Shown piece by piece: positions 42,923 through 52,017 of a stretch of 64,000 nucleotides of DNA. Both the position numbers and the translations under genes were made by a program. The DNA is from Verrucomicrobiales bacterium (lineage in GTDB: Bacteria > Verrucomicrobiota > Verrucomicrobiia > Verrucomicrobiales > DEV007): assembly GCA_029213005.1 (NCBI GenBank), contig JARGPI010000025.1:1-64000 (forward strand), in the 5' to 3' direction. Below the pieces are notes generated by a model that did no database searches, had not been told where the DNA came from, and saw only the letters and a program-made list of their open reading frames with translations. The stretch's first letter is position 1. Every line of letters starts with the position of its first letter.

Positions 42923-43981
42923 ATGAAGTGCCTCGCCTCTCTTTTCGTGTCCGCAGTCATTCTGGCATCCGTCAGTTCAGCGGACGATGCCAAAGTCCTC
43001 AGACTCCCCGGACTGGACGGGCCAGGTAAAGGGAAAAAGGTAGTTCTCATCGCCGGGGATGAGGAATATCGGACCGAGGAATCGATGCCGATGCTCGGCA
43101 AAATTCTGAGTCAAAATTATGGCTTTGACTGTGTCGTGGTGTTTTCCTGGGATAAAGCAGGCAAGTATATCGACCCTAACAATCAGGAGGGACTGAGAGG
43201 TCTCTCAGAGCTGAAAGGTGCCGATCTCATGATCATCGGAACCCGCTTCCGCAAGCCCGACGCGGAGCAGGCTCAATACATCGTCGATTATTTGAACTCC
43301 GGACAGCCCGTCATCGGAATTCGCACGGCGACTCACGCCTTCAACGGCGACGGTAAATTTGGAAAGATCCCCTACGGCAAATGGGGGCGCGAGATCCTCG
43401 GCGAACAGTGGGTGAGTCACCACGGTGCTCACAAAAAGCAGGGGGCCCGCGCCGTGGTTGATATAGAGAATTCCGTGCATTCTATATTGCGAGGGGTTTC
43501 CGATGTCTTTGGTCCATCCGATGTATATGGAGTCAAACATCTCGATGAAGAGAATGATATCGTATTGCTGCGGGGCGCCGTCACCGAATCCCTCGCTCCT
43601 GATTCATCGATCGTCAAAGGCCCTCAGAATGAGCCGATGCAGGCCCTCGCCTGGTTACATAATTATGTCGGTCCGAACGGAGCCGCTCAAGGGCAATCAT
43701 TTTGCACCACGATGGGCGCGTCTGTAGATCTGGTAAATCCCGATCTGCGTCGCCTCCTCGTAAACGCGGCTTTCTATCTAACAGGTTTGGATATCCCGAT
43801 GGAGGCCGATGTGGACTATGTCGATCCGTTTTATCCCAGCTTTTTCGGATTCATCAAAGATCCGAACTGGTATAAAGATCTCGATTATCAACCCGAAGAC
43901 TTCGGGCTCGGGAAAACACCTCACTCTCCGGATCCCAAGGGTTCGCCGGAGTGGAACTTTCGTGACAAACCATCTCAATAG
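42923..43981 (+). CDS. Secreted ThuA-domain protein
   Basis: The protein is 352 aa with a signal peptide (MKCLASLFVSAVILASVSSA). The ThuA domain (about 30-300) has KKVVLIAGDEEYRTEESMPML near the N-terminus and IGIRTATHAFNGDGKFG, a typical trehalose-utilisation fold in this phylum. Its biochemical role in sugar metabolism is not settled. Good ribosome-binding GAGG lies before the start. The Sir2 gene follows 9 bases downstream. Confidence 0.87.
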   Translation: MKCLASLFVSAVILASVSSADDAKVLRLPGLDGPGKGKKVVLIAGDEEYRTEESMPMLGKILSQNYGFDCVVVFSWDKAGKYIDPNNQEGLRGLSELKGADLMIIGTRFRKPDAEQAQYIVDYLNSGQPVIGIRTATHAFNGDGKFGKIPYGKWGREILGEQWVSHHGAHKKQGARAVVDIENSVHSILRGVSDVFGPSDVYGVKHLDEENDIVLLRGAVTESLAPDSSIVKGPQNEPMQALAWLHNYVGPNGAAQGQSFCTTMGASVDLVNPDLRRLLVNAAFYLTGLDIPMEADVDYVDPFYPSFFGFIKDPNWYKDLDYQPEDFGLGKTPHSPDPKGSPEWNFRDKPSQ

Positions 43982-43990
43982 TCCGGGTTA

Positions 43991-44695
43991 ATGAGCGATA
44001 AGCCGGGAAAACTCGTCATTTTAACCGGAGCCGGGATCTCAGCGGAATCCGGTCTCCAAACCTTCCGCGATGCCAATGGGTTGTGGGAGGGGCATCGTCC
44101 AGAAGACGTCGCAACGCCCGAAGCCTTCGAGTCGAATCCGGAGATGGTGCATCGCTTCTACAACGCCCGACGGCAGAAGCTAAGCGAAGTCGAACCGAAC
44201 GCAGGGCATCGCGTCCTCGTCGAGCTAGAGAACTATCTCGGGGACGATTTCCTTCTCGTTACCCAAAACGTCGACGATCTCCACGAAAGGGCAGGGAGTC
44301 AGCGGGTCATTCATCTACACGGCGAACTTCTTAAAAAACGTTGTGCGTGGTGCGGTGTCTCCGGGGATTGTGATTCGGACCTGAGTCTGGCAGACGTCTG
44401 TCCGGATTGCGGAAAAGACGAAGGGATGCGTCCCCACATCGTCTGGTTTGGCGAGATGCCATTTCAGATGGAAGAAGTATTTACCGCCCTCTCCGAAGCT
44501 GATCAATTCTGGGCGATAGGGACCAGCGGAAATGTCTATCCCGCAGCCGGGTTCGTCGAGATCGCAAAAGCTGCCGGTGCCTCAACTACAGAAATCAATC
44601 TCGATGCGGCCGTCAATACCGCAGTATTTGACCAGTCAATCATCGGTCCCGCCACCGAAACCCTGCCGGCTTTGGTGAAGACCATAGTTCCCTGA
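43991..44695 (+). CDS. cobB: NAD-dependent protein deacylase (sirtuin, CobB-like)
   Basis: The protein is 234 aa. Sirtuin motifs are LTGAGISAESGLQTFRD (NAD binding), TQNVDDLHERAGS, HGE and a C-x2-C...C-x2-C zinc site (CAWCGVSGDC, VCPDC). FYNARRQKL carries the Tyr-x-x-Arg pair typical of class III desuccinylases. Removes acyl groups from lysines using NAD. It sits just behind the ThuA gene. Confidence 0.93.
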   Translation: MSDKPGKLVILTGAGISAESGLQTFRDANGLWEGHRPEDVATPEAFESNPEMVHRFYNARRQKLSEVEPNAGHRVLVELENYLGDDFLLVTQNVDDLHERAGSQRVIHLHGELLKKRCAWCGVSGDCDSDLSLADVCPDCGKDEGMRPHIVWFGEMPFQMEEVFTALSEADQFWAIGTSGNVYPAAGFVEIAKAAGASTTEINLDAAVNTAVFDQSIIGPATETLPALVKTIVP

Positions 44696-44697
44696 TT

Positions 44698-45495
44698 TTA
44701 TATCAGCTCGCTAATCACTTCGATCACTTTTTCGATGCCGGCGTCGAGGCCTTTGTATATCGCTACCTCTTCGGGCATGGTGGAAAGCTGTTGGAGCAGG
44801 CCCTGCAAAATTTCAGGTTCATCGGAGAGTTCGGTGAGGGCGATTGGATTGATTCGGATACCCATGAGGACACCGTGGGGGATTTTTACAAAGGATTGAT
44901 GCTCGATCCGGAGATAGATTTCGTTGGGTGAAATCGAAGAGTCGAGCCGCGGGCGCTGCAGCGCCGGATGATAGTTCAATTGATTCGAGCGGGTCAGGCT
45001 CCAGTTTTCACGATAGAAACTCTGATCTGCCGGGATCCGTTCCAGAAAACGGGTGATGGAATGGCCTATGGAGCGGTTTAAGCCCGGGACGCGGTCGTGA
45101 ATTTCATCGAGGGTTTTGCCGACTGAGTCCTGAAGATCCCAGGACGAAGCCATGCAGACGCAGCCTGCTGCAAGGGTGAAGGTCGCACCGTCGAGCAGGA
45201 TAAAATCGGGCTCCCAGAAGCGGCCGAGATCAATGAGGTTTCCCTCGGAAACCGGTGTTGGTAGCATTTCCCAGTCCGCAGCCAGTTTCCAGCAATCCTG
45301 GATAAGCACATCTCCTTTCGGCGACGACGCGAGGCAGAGTTCCGGTGCGGTATCGAGCCAGTGAAGGCGTTCTTTTTGCGGGGAGTCAGCAGCGGCGGTT
45401 TCGGAGAAGAACGATTTTGCTCCCTGACGCATCCGCATCTTCCAACTGAAGTCGTTGGGAGTGAAAAGATGTCTTACTTCGTCGCCGCGCTTCAT
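44698..45495 (-). CDS. DUF3445 heme-dependent oxidative N-demethylase-like protein
   Basis: The protein is 265 aa with no signal peptide. The family signature VPGLNRSIGHSITRFLERI and ENWSLTRSNQLNYHP (about 135-185) fits DUF3445, of which one member is the alpha subunit of a heme-dependent oxidative N-demethylase. The substrate here is unknown. Its ATG overlaps the stop of the upstream metallopeptidase gene (ATGA), which is not the usual neighbour for this family. Confidence 0.8.
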   Translation of the reverse strand: MKRGDEVRHLFTPNDFSWKMRMRQGAKSFFSETAAADSPQKERLHWLDTAPELCLASSPKGDVLIQDCWKLAADWEMLPTPVSEGNLIDLGRFWEPDFILLDGATFTLAAGCVCMASSWDLQDSVGKTLDEIHDRVPGLNRSIGHSITRFLERIPADQSFYRENWSLTRSNQLNYHPALQRPRLDSSISPNEIYLRIEHQSFVKIPHGVLMGIRINPIALTELSDEPEILQGLLQQLSTMPEEVAIYKGLDAGIEKVIEVISELI

Positions 45496-46289
45496 TCTTT
45501 CTCATCCACACCCCACAGTTTTTTCACGAGGTCGTGCATTTCCGGATCGTGAGAGAGCAGCTCCGCCCGGTTAAACGGGAAGAAGTCGTTTTTACCGAAG
45601 TAGGCTTCACTCGATTCGGCAAAGTATTCCATCGGGTTGCTCATCGCGTAGGCTCTATCGGTAGTAGTCCGGTTGCCGTCGAAGCGCGCTACTTCGTTAT
45701 AGCTTCCGGATTTCTCCGCGCGTTTGAAGGTAGCTCTCAACTCGGGGTTCCGGTAGCCCTCCGCGAGCACGCGGTCGTGATAGGCGTGGGAGAGTTCATG
45801 TAGTAGCAGGTAGGGCATTCTGCGGTTTTCAAAGGCAAAAATCCTCACGTTACTGATTTCGATGGCCCGCCCCATCTCAGGATCTCGATGGTTGTTAACG
45901 AGCCATTCGACATTGGGGTGGTATTCGGCTTTCCCTCGTTGCCCGGGGTAGGTGGGATTGATCCAGATAGGGACTTTACGGACCTCTGCCAATGCTCTCT
46001 CCGGAAGGGCTTCCACAACTCGTTTGAGCTGCTGGTCGAGAATAGGGAGCATCGTCAGGGTGAGATCGGTCTCCATTCCCACCAGTTTATCGTTCAAAAA
46101 GATGGTCCAACCCCTCATCGTAAAACGGCAGTGGCCGGGCTTGGTGAAATTCAGGTCATCGATCAAGTGACCGGGGAGAGTCTCTGCGATAAACGTTTCC
46201 CTGGCACCGCCTTCCGGTTCCGCGCCTGAACCCGAATTCACGATGAGGAGGAGAGTCGCTATCAGGTAGCCAATTGTGGAACGTTTCAT
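45492..46289 (-). CDS. Secreted HExxH metallopeptidase-like protein
   Basis: The protein is 265 aa with a signal peptide (MKRSTIGYLIATLLLIVNSGSGAE). The zinc motif HELSH is at residues 164-168, and a candidate third ligand, Glu, lies in YFAESSEAYFG (about 222-231). The pattern resembles lethal-factor-like or similar gluzincins of unknown substrate. It is coupled to the DUF3445 gene by an ATGA overlap. The start was kept at the ATG with the leader. Confidence 0.75.
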   Translation of the reverse strand: MKRSTIGYLIATLLLIVNSGSGAEPEGGARETFIAETLPGHLIDDLNFTKPGHCRFTMRGWTIFLNDKLVGMETDLTLTMLPILDQQLKRVVEALPERALAEVRKVPIWINPTYPGQRGKAEYHPNVEWLVNNHRDPEMGRAIEISNVRIFAFENRRMPYLLLHELSHAYHDRVLAEGYRNPELRATFKRAEKSGSYNEVARFDGNRTTTDRAYAMSNPMEYFAESSEAYFGKNDFFPFNRAELLSHDPEMHDLVKKLWGVDEKE

Positions 46290-46570
46290 AATTTACCTTC
46301 CAATAGGAAACAGGGTTTTGATTCGAAAAGCAATACCGTGATGGTTGCGCCTTCTAAACCCGGTGTTGGAACGGGGTGTGATGGGAAAAGTTGCCGGATT
46401 ACCGATTTAGTTACTGGTAAATCAGTTAGCGTTGATAGAAATGACTAAAATACGTAAGTTTTAAGCCTCAAATCTACAGGGTTTTGATTTGAATTTCGGT
46501 GGTTGTACGAATAACCGTTAGGGGTGATTTCTCTTGAAATCTCCATTCGAACACAAACTCAATCAGGATC

Positions 46571-47677
46571 ATGACGCTATTTTTTAAATCACTTCGATCC
46601 CCCTCCCACAGGCTTGCGTGGCTTTTTATTCTCACCGCAGGTTTTTCGTTGGCCAAAGAACCGGCGGAGATCATCTCTCCGGATTTTCTGGAAAACCGCA
46701 CCGTTAAACTGACTCAGACCGTTAATCTGCGGGATGTGCCGGAGGGCGCGGGGAAAGTTCAGCTATGGATTCCGGTGCCATCCGATCAGAATTGGCAGCG
46801 CGTTCTCGACATCTCCGTCCAGGAAGCCCCGGGAGATTGGAAGATCGTTCCTCAGAAAGAGAGCCAGGGAAACTTTCTCTATACCGAAGTGATCAATCCT
46901 CCTCCGGGAGATCTGAATGTAACGGTCAGTTGTATCGTGAAGCGGGAGGGAGTGCATTTTCCAATCGAGAATCTGCCAAAGGCTCGCAACATCCAGACGG
47001 ACTTTTTCCAAACCAATCTTGATACCTCAGTGCCTCTGATGGGCACCAGCAAGTCCGTTGAAGAAATGGCTCTCGAGGCTTGCGGAGATGAAACCGATGT
47101 CGCAAAGCAGGCCGTCAGTCTGGTTCGGAAAGTGGCGGAATATGCCGATCACTACTCCAAGGATCCAACTAAACCTCACTGTGGAATCGGTTCGGCTGAT
47201 GACTGTATGCAAAACGGCGGCGGATGCTGCACCGATCTGCATTCTCTATTTATTGCCATGGCGAGAACGCGGAAGATTGCGGCGCGGATGCAGTATGGCT
47301 ACCGTCTTCTCGACTCCCGGGAAAACAAAGAGCACGACCCCGGCTATCGTTGCTGGGTTGAGTATTTTATTCCGGGTGCCGGTTGGGTTCCCACTGATAT
47401 TGTCGCGGCTGATAATGCCAGCGAAACCAATCCCTATAAGTGGGCGTCCCTCGGGCCATATCGGGTTTGGCTGTGGGAAGGACGCAGTTTCGAGCTGACA
47501 CCCTCGAACTCATCCGGCGCGGTTGATACGATGATCTGCGGCTGGGCCGAAATTGACGGGAAACCCGTTGACCCATTACCGGGCTTTGATAATTCGCCGC
47601 CCAAAATGACAAGAAAAGTCACTTTCGAAATTCTCGATCACCAACGTCCCGAGGGCGCACCGAAATTACCGGAATAG
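46571..47677 (+). CDS. Secreted transglutaminase-like protein lacking catalytic His
   Basis: The protein is 368 aa with an N-terminal leader (about 12-28, RLAWLFILTAGFSLAKE). The transglutaminase-like domain covers about residues 180-290: GGGCCTDLHSLFIAMARTRKIAARM carries the Cys (C220), and GWVPTDIVAAD the Asp (D276). The motif normally reading H-C/A-W-x-E is RCWVEYF here, so the His is Arg260 (codon CGT). The Cys-His-Asp triad is therefore incomplete, and activity is doubtful. Its beta-rich N-terminal half may bind a partner. Confidence 0.8.
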   Translation: MTLFFKSLRSPSHRLAWLFILTAGFSLAKEPAEIISPDFLENRTVKLTQTVNLRDVPEGAGKVQLWIPVPSDQNWQRVLDISVQEAPGDWKIVPQKESQGNFLYTEVINPPPGDLNVTVSCIVKREGVHFPIENLPKARNIQTDFFQTNLDTSVPLMGTSKSVEEMALEACGDETDVAKQAVSLVRKVAEYADHYSKDPTKPHCGIGSADDCMQNGGGCCTDLHSLFIAMARTRKIAARMQYGYRLLDSRENKEHDPGYRCWVEYFIPGAGWVPTDIVAADNASETNPYKWASLGPYRVWLWEGRSFELTPSNSSGAVDTMICGWAEIDGKPVDPLPGFDNSPPKMTRKVTFEILDHQRPEGAPKLPE

Positions 47678-47722
47678 CAGAGCCACTTTATGTAGTGGTG
47701 GCTCCCGGCCGCCGGGTTCCGA

Positions 47723-47735
47723 CTGTACCCTGTCA
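47723..47735. repeat. Dispersed palindromic repeat, half copy D
   Basis: CTGTACCCTGTCA is a single arm with one mismatch; no second arm is seen nearby. Consistent with a decayed copy. Confidence 0.6.
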
Positions 47736-48040
47736 AACATTTCGCAGCGCCAAAGGCCCGACTCAAACTTGCCCGGTGGCAGTGTCCCGGGAATTCGGAC
47801 GCCCCTCAGAAAGAGCGCTGAAAGTGCGATTCAAACAGTGATAAAGAGGGCGATTAGAAATCCAAATTGGGGATTAACTAGATTTGTAGGCCCCATCGTC
47901 GTGGCCGGATTGAATCGCGCGGGGCGCCCCGCGCCTTCAGCGCTGAAAATTTCTTAGTATCAAAAACCGGGGCGCTGCCCCGGGCTAGGTTGAATCAGCC
48001 CTTTGGGCTTTTTAATCTCTGGAAACACAGTCCGAAATGT

Positions 48041-48077
48041 TTGTACCCTGTACACTCCTGAACTGCACAGGGTACAA
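48041..48077. repeat. Dispersed palindromic repeat, copy E
   Basis: TTGTACCCTGTACA (48041-48054) and TGCACAGGGTACAA (48064-48077) are separated by 9 bases, with one mismatch. It lies 12 bases downstream of the leftward membrane protein gene stop. Confidence 0.88.
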
Positions 48078-48088
48078 CGATTAAAAGT

Positions 48089-48574
48089 TTAATCCGGGCG
48101 GAATTTTGCGTAGGCCATCGTAGCTCCCATGCTGAGCAGCAGAGCTGCGCCAAACCATCGCACCGGTCCCGTGGCGAAGATGACAGCGCCATTCAGGATC
48201 ATAAACAGAATGATAGCTTCAGCGATTCGATTTCGAGCAGATGAATACTTCTCTCCTTTGCGAACTCTATCGATATAGTCCGCCGCCAGCCAGGCGAAGA
48301 ACACAAAATTGACCCATAAGCCTATACCGGACCTCCATCCGGTCACCTGTTCGGTGAGCCGGGCGGTTTCCGTCAGTGCGGTCTGAATACTCCATTGGTA
48401 AAAGCCATGAAAAGCGGTGATCACATGGATCGAAAAGAATATCAGTGAAACCAGCCAGAGGATATTTAGAGTCCGTAAGCTTTTGTCGAGATATCTGCCG
48501 ATGATTGCGGCTGTCCAGCCTGCTATAGCCGCCCAGATCGCAATTTTACTGAGTAACGGAATGACCTCGGACAC
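48089..48574 (-). CDS. Four-helix membrane protein
   Basis: The protein is 161 aa with about four membrane segments (8-28, 38-58, 85-104 and 120-150). The loop between segments three and four is charged (DRVRKGEKYSSARNR). No family is recognised. It starts one base after the carrier-like gene and is probably co-transcribed with it. Confidence 0.65.
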   Translation of the reverse strand: MSEVIPLLSKIAIWAAIAGWTAAIIGRYLDKSLRTLNILWLVSLIFFSIHVITAFHGFYQWSIQTALTETARLTEQVTGWRSGIGLWVNFVFFAWLAADYIDRVRKGEKYSSARNRIAEAIILFMILNGAVIFATGPVRWFGAALLLSMGATMAYAKFRPD

Positions 48575-48575
48575 C

Positions 48576-49064
48576 TCAGCGAATATCGGAAAGAAAGTGT
48601 TTAATCAAGGCTTCAACGGTTTCCAAAGTATAATCGTAAGCTTCGGGCCACTTACTGGCTCTGGGGCCGGCTACATTTAAGGTGGCGATAGATTTTTGAC
48701 ATACAAACTCGCCGGTCAGCTCTGCAGCACGGGCTGCGGAGGTTTCGCGGGTGTCGATGAGTTTGTAGGGCTTTCGTTGTTTGATACACCGGAACAGAGT
48801 TTCCTGGGTTCCTCCCTCCAATTCATTGGTGTAAATGATCAGCGTGGCGTCACTATCAATAATGTTTTGAAGCGTACGCTGATGATATCCGCCGCGTTTT
48901 AACTCTTTCACCGGGTAGTGGTTCGGAATGGTTCCGAACTCATCGACTCGTCCCTGAGGACACCAGCCGCCGCAGGGAAAGTCGAGATTTAGAGCTGCAT
49001 CAAGTGCTGCCCGGTCGACACCGGTTTGAGCACCTGATACTATTTTCTTGAGGGTTTCGGTCAT
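48576..49064 (-). CDS. Putative molybdenum carrier (PF12694 type)
   Basis: The protein is 162 aa. The pattern SGAQTGVDRAALDAALNLDFPCGGWCPQGRVDE and the SDATLIIY strand match the molybdenum cofactor carrier-like family, which has a Rossmann-like fold. Role in Moco handling is family knowledge and is not proven here. A 1-base gap separates it from the membrane protein gene downstream. Confidence 0.85.
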   Translation of the reverse strand: MTETLKKIVSGAQTGVDRAALDAALNLDFPCGGWCPQGRVDEFGTIPNHYPVKELKRGGYHQRTLQNIIDSDATLIIYTNELEGGTQETLFRCIKQRKPYKLIDTRETSAARAAELTGEFVCQKSIATLNVAGPRASKWPEAYDYTLETVEALIKHFLSDIR

Positions 49065-49082
49065 AAGTCGTGCAATCGAATC

Positions 49083-51962
49083 TTAACGATATTCGAATTG
49101 CACGGTAACCTCTGAATCATCTTTTGAAACTGCTCTTATCCAATAAGCACTGAAACCATCGGGGAGCTGATGTTCAACGGTGTTTTCGGGAGCGACATCG
49201 AAGCTCTGATAGGGAATCCACAGATCGGTGCCGTCAATATCCACTTCCAGAGTGATTGACGTTGGCGAGGTGGATTCGATCGTGACTGACTTTTTGTCAT
49301 AGGCTGTCATCAGATAGGGATCGGATGGTTTCCCCGCTTTAACTTTCGTATTTTTCCAGGGGCCTCCCTTGCCGCGTGGCTTACCGAGTTTCCAGAGGTC
49401 GTCGACCACGCCGGCCCAAACTGCCGCTTTTCCATCTTCGCTGCGGAAGATGTGATCGCCAGTGGTTTCACTATCCAGGCCAGTAAAGAAAAGCAGCCCG
49501 TTGTGGGAGCAGAAATCGTGGATCGCAAGATTGTGAGTCGACACCGGCCGGACTTTGGCAAGACCCTGGGCGTTTCGCGCCGGTAGTTCGTAAAAGGTGC
49601 CGTGTAGGTTTAGTAGATCCCTTTCGGTAGCGACCTCCCGACAGACGCGCGGTGTTTTAGCCAAAAGCGGTTTGTCTTCGATGTCGAGTTTTTCCTCAAA
49701 AGCGGCGACCTCGTAAACCCGGAAATAACTGGAGTCATTGGACTGCACCCGGATAAACTGAGTTTGGACCGGTGTCTCCAACTGATGGCGGAATTCAATG
49801 TCAGAGTTCTTTTCGACCTCTGTCTGCTTAACCCATTCGCCATTTTGTTTCGTTAGGATATCGAAGCTATTCGCCGCATAAGTGGTTTCGCCTTTCCAGC
49901 CGGTGATCACCCAGATCTCACTGAGTTTCTTTTCGCTGCCAAGGTCGATTTCGATCCACGCCCCGCTTTCGCCAATCCAGCGTTTGTCGTCATCTTGAAT
50001 GATGCCATCCACAGCATAGCTCGCTTCATAACTGGAATGGGTTGAGGCAACCGTTGCGCGGGAGCCGATTGCTACACTTTGATCGAGGAAATCGAGAAGT
50101 TTTTTCCCTGACCTGGCCACGGGTGTGTCAGTCCGGTAGGCGTCGTTTTTCGGTAGTCGATACTGCTTTCCTCCTTCAATTAAGATCACAGAGGCTTCGT
50201 CGACTTTGAAAGTGGAATCTGGAGGCATCACTTCTTTGGTGATTTTGGTACCTAGATTAGTGTCGTCAGAGGGTGTGATTTCCAGCTTCTGATTGATATC
50301 AAAAAATTGACCCAGTTTGCCGTCAAGGTCGGTGGCCACAATTCCCATTCTTTCGTAGGAAAGGCTCTGCATCAGACCGCCTTTCGACTTTTCCCCTACG
50401 GTGCTGATCCCCGCAAATACCGGGTCGTTTTCTTCAGTCCGGTCGTCGGTATTTCGATACTGAAAGTGAGCGGTGATCCCTGTGGAATCCTGATGACTTT
50501 TCAGGCGCACCCAGGTTCCGTGATCGCTTTCTTCAAAAATGATGAGCTGAGACCCTTTCTCCGGGATAGTGATTTCACGGAGCGCTTCCCAGGTGTTGTT
50601 TCCTTCGCGGTCGATTTCCAGAGTGAAGGTATCGTTACTCTTCCCTGAAAGGAACAACTGGCGGTGATCGTAGCCGGAAAAAAGGTAGGGGTCACTGATC
50701 TGTCCGGAAGTCACATCCTCCCGTAACCAGACCGAGCCGCGCCCGATCGCGGGGCCGAAGTGATCAATCTGCGCGGGATCAACAAACCAGAGATTGGAGT
50801 TCGATTGTTTGCCAGCGCCATGTTTCGCTTTGAAATGACGGGTGTTGAGGAATTCTGACTTGGCGGAGTCGTCGCAACCGAAAACCACTTTGTCTTTCCA
50901 GCGACAGAAGTCGCCAATCACTTTGAGGTAGTTGGAGCGGGGCGAAATGCCGGACGAATTCTTTACTGAAAACCCGGAAGGGAAATTCCAGAAGGTGCCG
51001 TGCATCGTAGCGAGAAGATTCTCTTCGCCTATTTCGCGAATTCTCGGCCATTCGGTGTTCCATCCATGCGCGCCATCGTAACTGTGACTGCCTTTGGGGA
51101 GGCGGTAGTAGTGCCATTCTTTGTTTTCGAGCAGTGCCAGAATCAAGGAGCGGGCGTCCCATCCCATCGCCCAGAGTGGATCGCTTTCCGGCTTGTCATT
51201 TCCATAGATGCCGCCGGGTCCGGTGACTTCGGTAAATTGATTTCTCCGTACCATTTCCCAATCGTTTTCTTTATCTCCAAACCATTGAGCGAGGGCTCCG
51301 GATGCGGTAGTTGGATCGGTGTGGGCCTCATTGCCGCGTTCGCCATTGTTGGAATAGACGAGGCGTCCCTGTGAGGAGTAGAGCCCTTTGCCGTGGTAGC
51401 CTGCCAGATCACTGGGGATCCCTTCTTTCGGCGCCGCGTCGTGGTTGTCGCGGATCAGACAGGTCACTTCCAGGGTTGTGAGATCGACTTCGTAAAGGCC
51501 CTCTTCCATGGTTGCGTAGTAGGCCTTTTTTGCCGGGTCGGTGAGGTGTCTCGCGTTGCCGGTGAGTCGACCGAACATTTTTGACGAAGGCAGAACGCGG
51601 ATCGCTTTTTTTGAATCGATCAGGTAGGGCCCGATCAACAATTGATTTGTCTCGCGGTGAATCATCCGGTTGGCGGGAGTTCCCCCGACGCTGCCATCGA
51701 ATATTTTCTGGGTGAGATCAGGAGTGACTTCGTAAAGTTTATCGGACGAGCCGGTGGGGCGGTGGGGGGCATAAGTGATCGCCCAGAGGCTGCCCTGCCA
51801 GGGGACTACTGCACCGGTTCCACATTCGCCTTCATCATTTCGCATCGTCAAATGCGGGTAGATTCCGGAAATACTCAACGGGGGCTCTGCTGCGGAGCTC
51901 TGATTGATGCCGATAGCGGTCACTATCGCGCAGGCATAGGTTAATAGGGTAGGCGATTTCAT
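49083..51962 (-). CDS. Secreted beta-propeller/discoidin protein with duplicated modules
   Basis: The protein is 959 aa with a signal peptide (about 1-25). The N-terminal 300 aa suggest a beta-propeller. Two related modules, HGTFWNFPSGF at about 319 and HGTFYELPARN at about 784, share FxG-rich strands and a SDPYLF/SDPYLM motif, so they are internal duplicates. Between them lies an F5/8 type C (discoidin) domain at about 629-757 (SYEASYAVDGIIQDDDKRWIGE...). Surface carbohydrate binding is likely. It lies downstream of the FecR gene, so may be a target of the ECF sigma factor. Confidence 0.8.
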   Translation of the reverse strand: MKSPTLLTYACAIVTAIGINQSSAAEPPLSISGIYPHLTMRNDEGECGTGAVVPWQGSLWAITYAPHRPTGSSDKLYEVTPDLTQKIFDGSVGGTPANRMIHRETNQLLIGPYLIDSKKAIRVLPSSKMFGRLTGNARHLTDPAKKAYYATMEEGLYEVDLTTLEVTCLIRDNHDAAPKEGIPSDLAGYHGKGLYSSQGRLVYSNNGERGNEAHTDPTTASGALAQWFGDKENDWEMVRRNQFTEVTGPGGIYGNDKPESDPLWAMGWDARSLILALLENKEWHYYRLPKGSHSYDGAHGWNTEWPRIREIGEENLLATMHGTFWNFPSGFSVKNSSGISPRSNYLKVIGDFCRWKDKVVFGCDDSAKSEFLNTRHFKAKHGAGKQSNSNLWFVDPAQIDHFGPAIGRGSVWLREDVTSGQISDPYLFSGYDHRQLFLSGKSNDTFTLEIDREGNNTWEALREITIPEKGSQLIIFEESDHGTWVRLKSHQDSTGITAHFQYRNTDDRTEENDPVFAGISTVGEKSKGGLMQSLSYERMGIVATDLDGKLGQFFDINQKLEITPSDDTNLGTKITKEVMPPDSTFKVDEASVILIEGGKQYRLPKNDAYRTDTPVARSGKKLLDFLDQSVAIGSRATVASTHSSYEASYAVDGIIQDDDKRWIGESGAWIEIDLGSEKKLSEIWVITGWKGETTYAANSFDILTKQNGEWVKQTEVEKNSDIEFRHQLETPVQTQFIRVQSNDSSYFRVYEVAAFEEKLDIEDKPLLAKTPRVCREVATERDLLNLHGTFYELPARNAQGLAKVRPVSTHNLAIHDFCSHNGLLFFTGLDSETTGDHIFRSEDGKAAVWAGVVDDLWKLGKPRGKGGPWKNTKVKAGKPSDPYLMTAYDKKSVTIESTSPTSITLEVDIDGTDLWIPYQSFDVAPENTVEHQLPDGFSAYWIRAVSKDDSEVTVQFEYR

Positions 51963-52017
51963 AGTTAGTAGTTAAAATGTCTGATGAATAGATAGGGCAC
52001 AGCCCCGGATCGATTTT

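Larger units (their letters stand above)
47680..48088. repeat. Palindrome-rich intergenic region, no gene
   Basis: About 410 bases between the transglutaminase-like and membrane protein genes hold no convincing gene. Hairpins: GAGCCAC/GTGGCTC (47680-47704), CCCGGC/GCCGGG (47704-47716), GCGCGGGGCGCCCCGCGC (47917-47934), CCGGGGC/GCCCCGG (47967-47983) and AGCCC/GGGCT followed by T (47997-48013). Two copies of the dispersed TGTACCC element also lie here. It looks like a cluster of short repeats, possibly remnants of a mobile sequence. Confidence 0.6.

Noticed and set aside
47769..47957. Rightward 62-codon frame in the palindrome-rich gap
   Set aside because: It runs through palindromes and has no start signal or family pattern.
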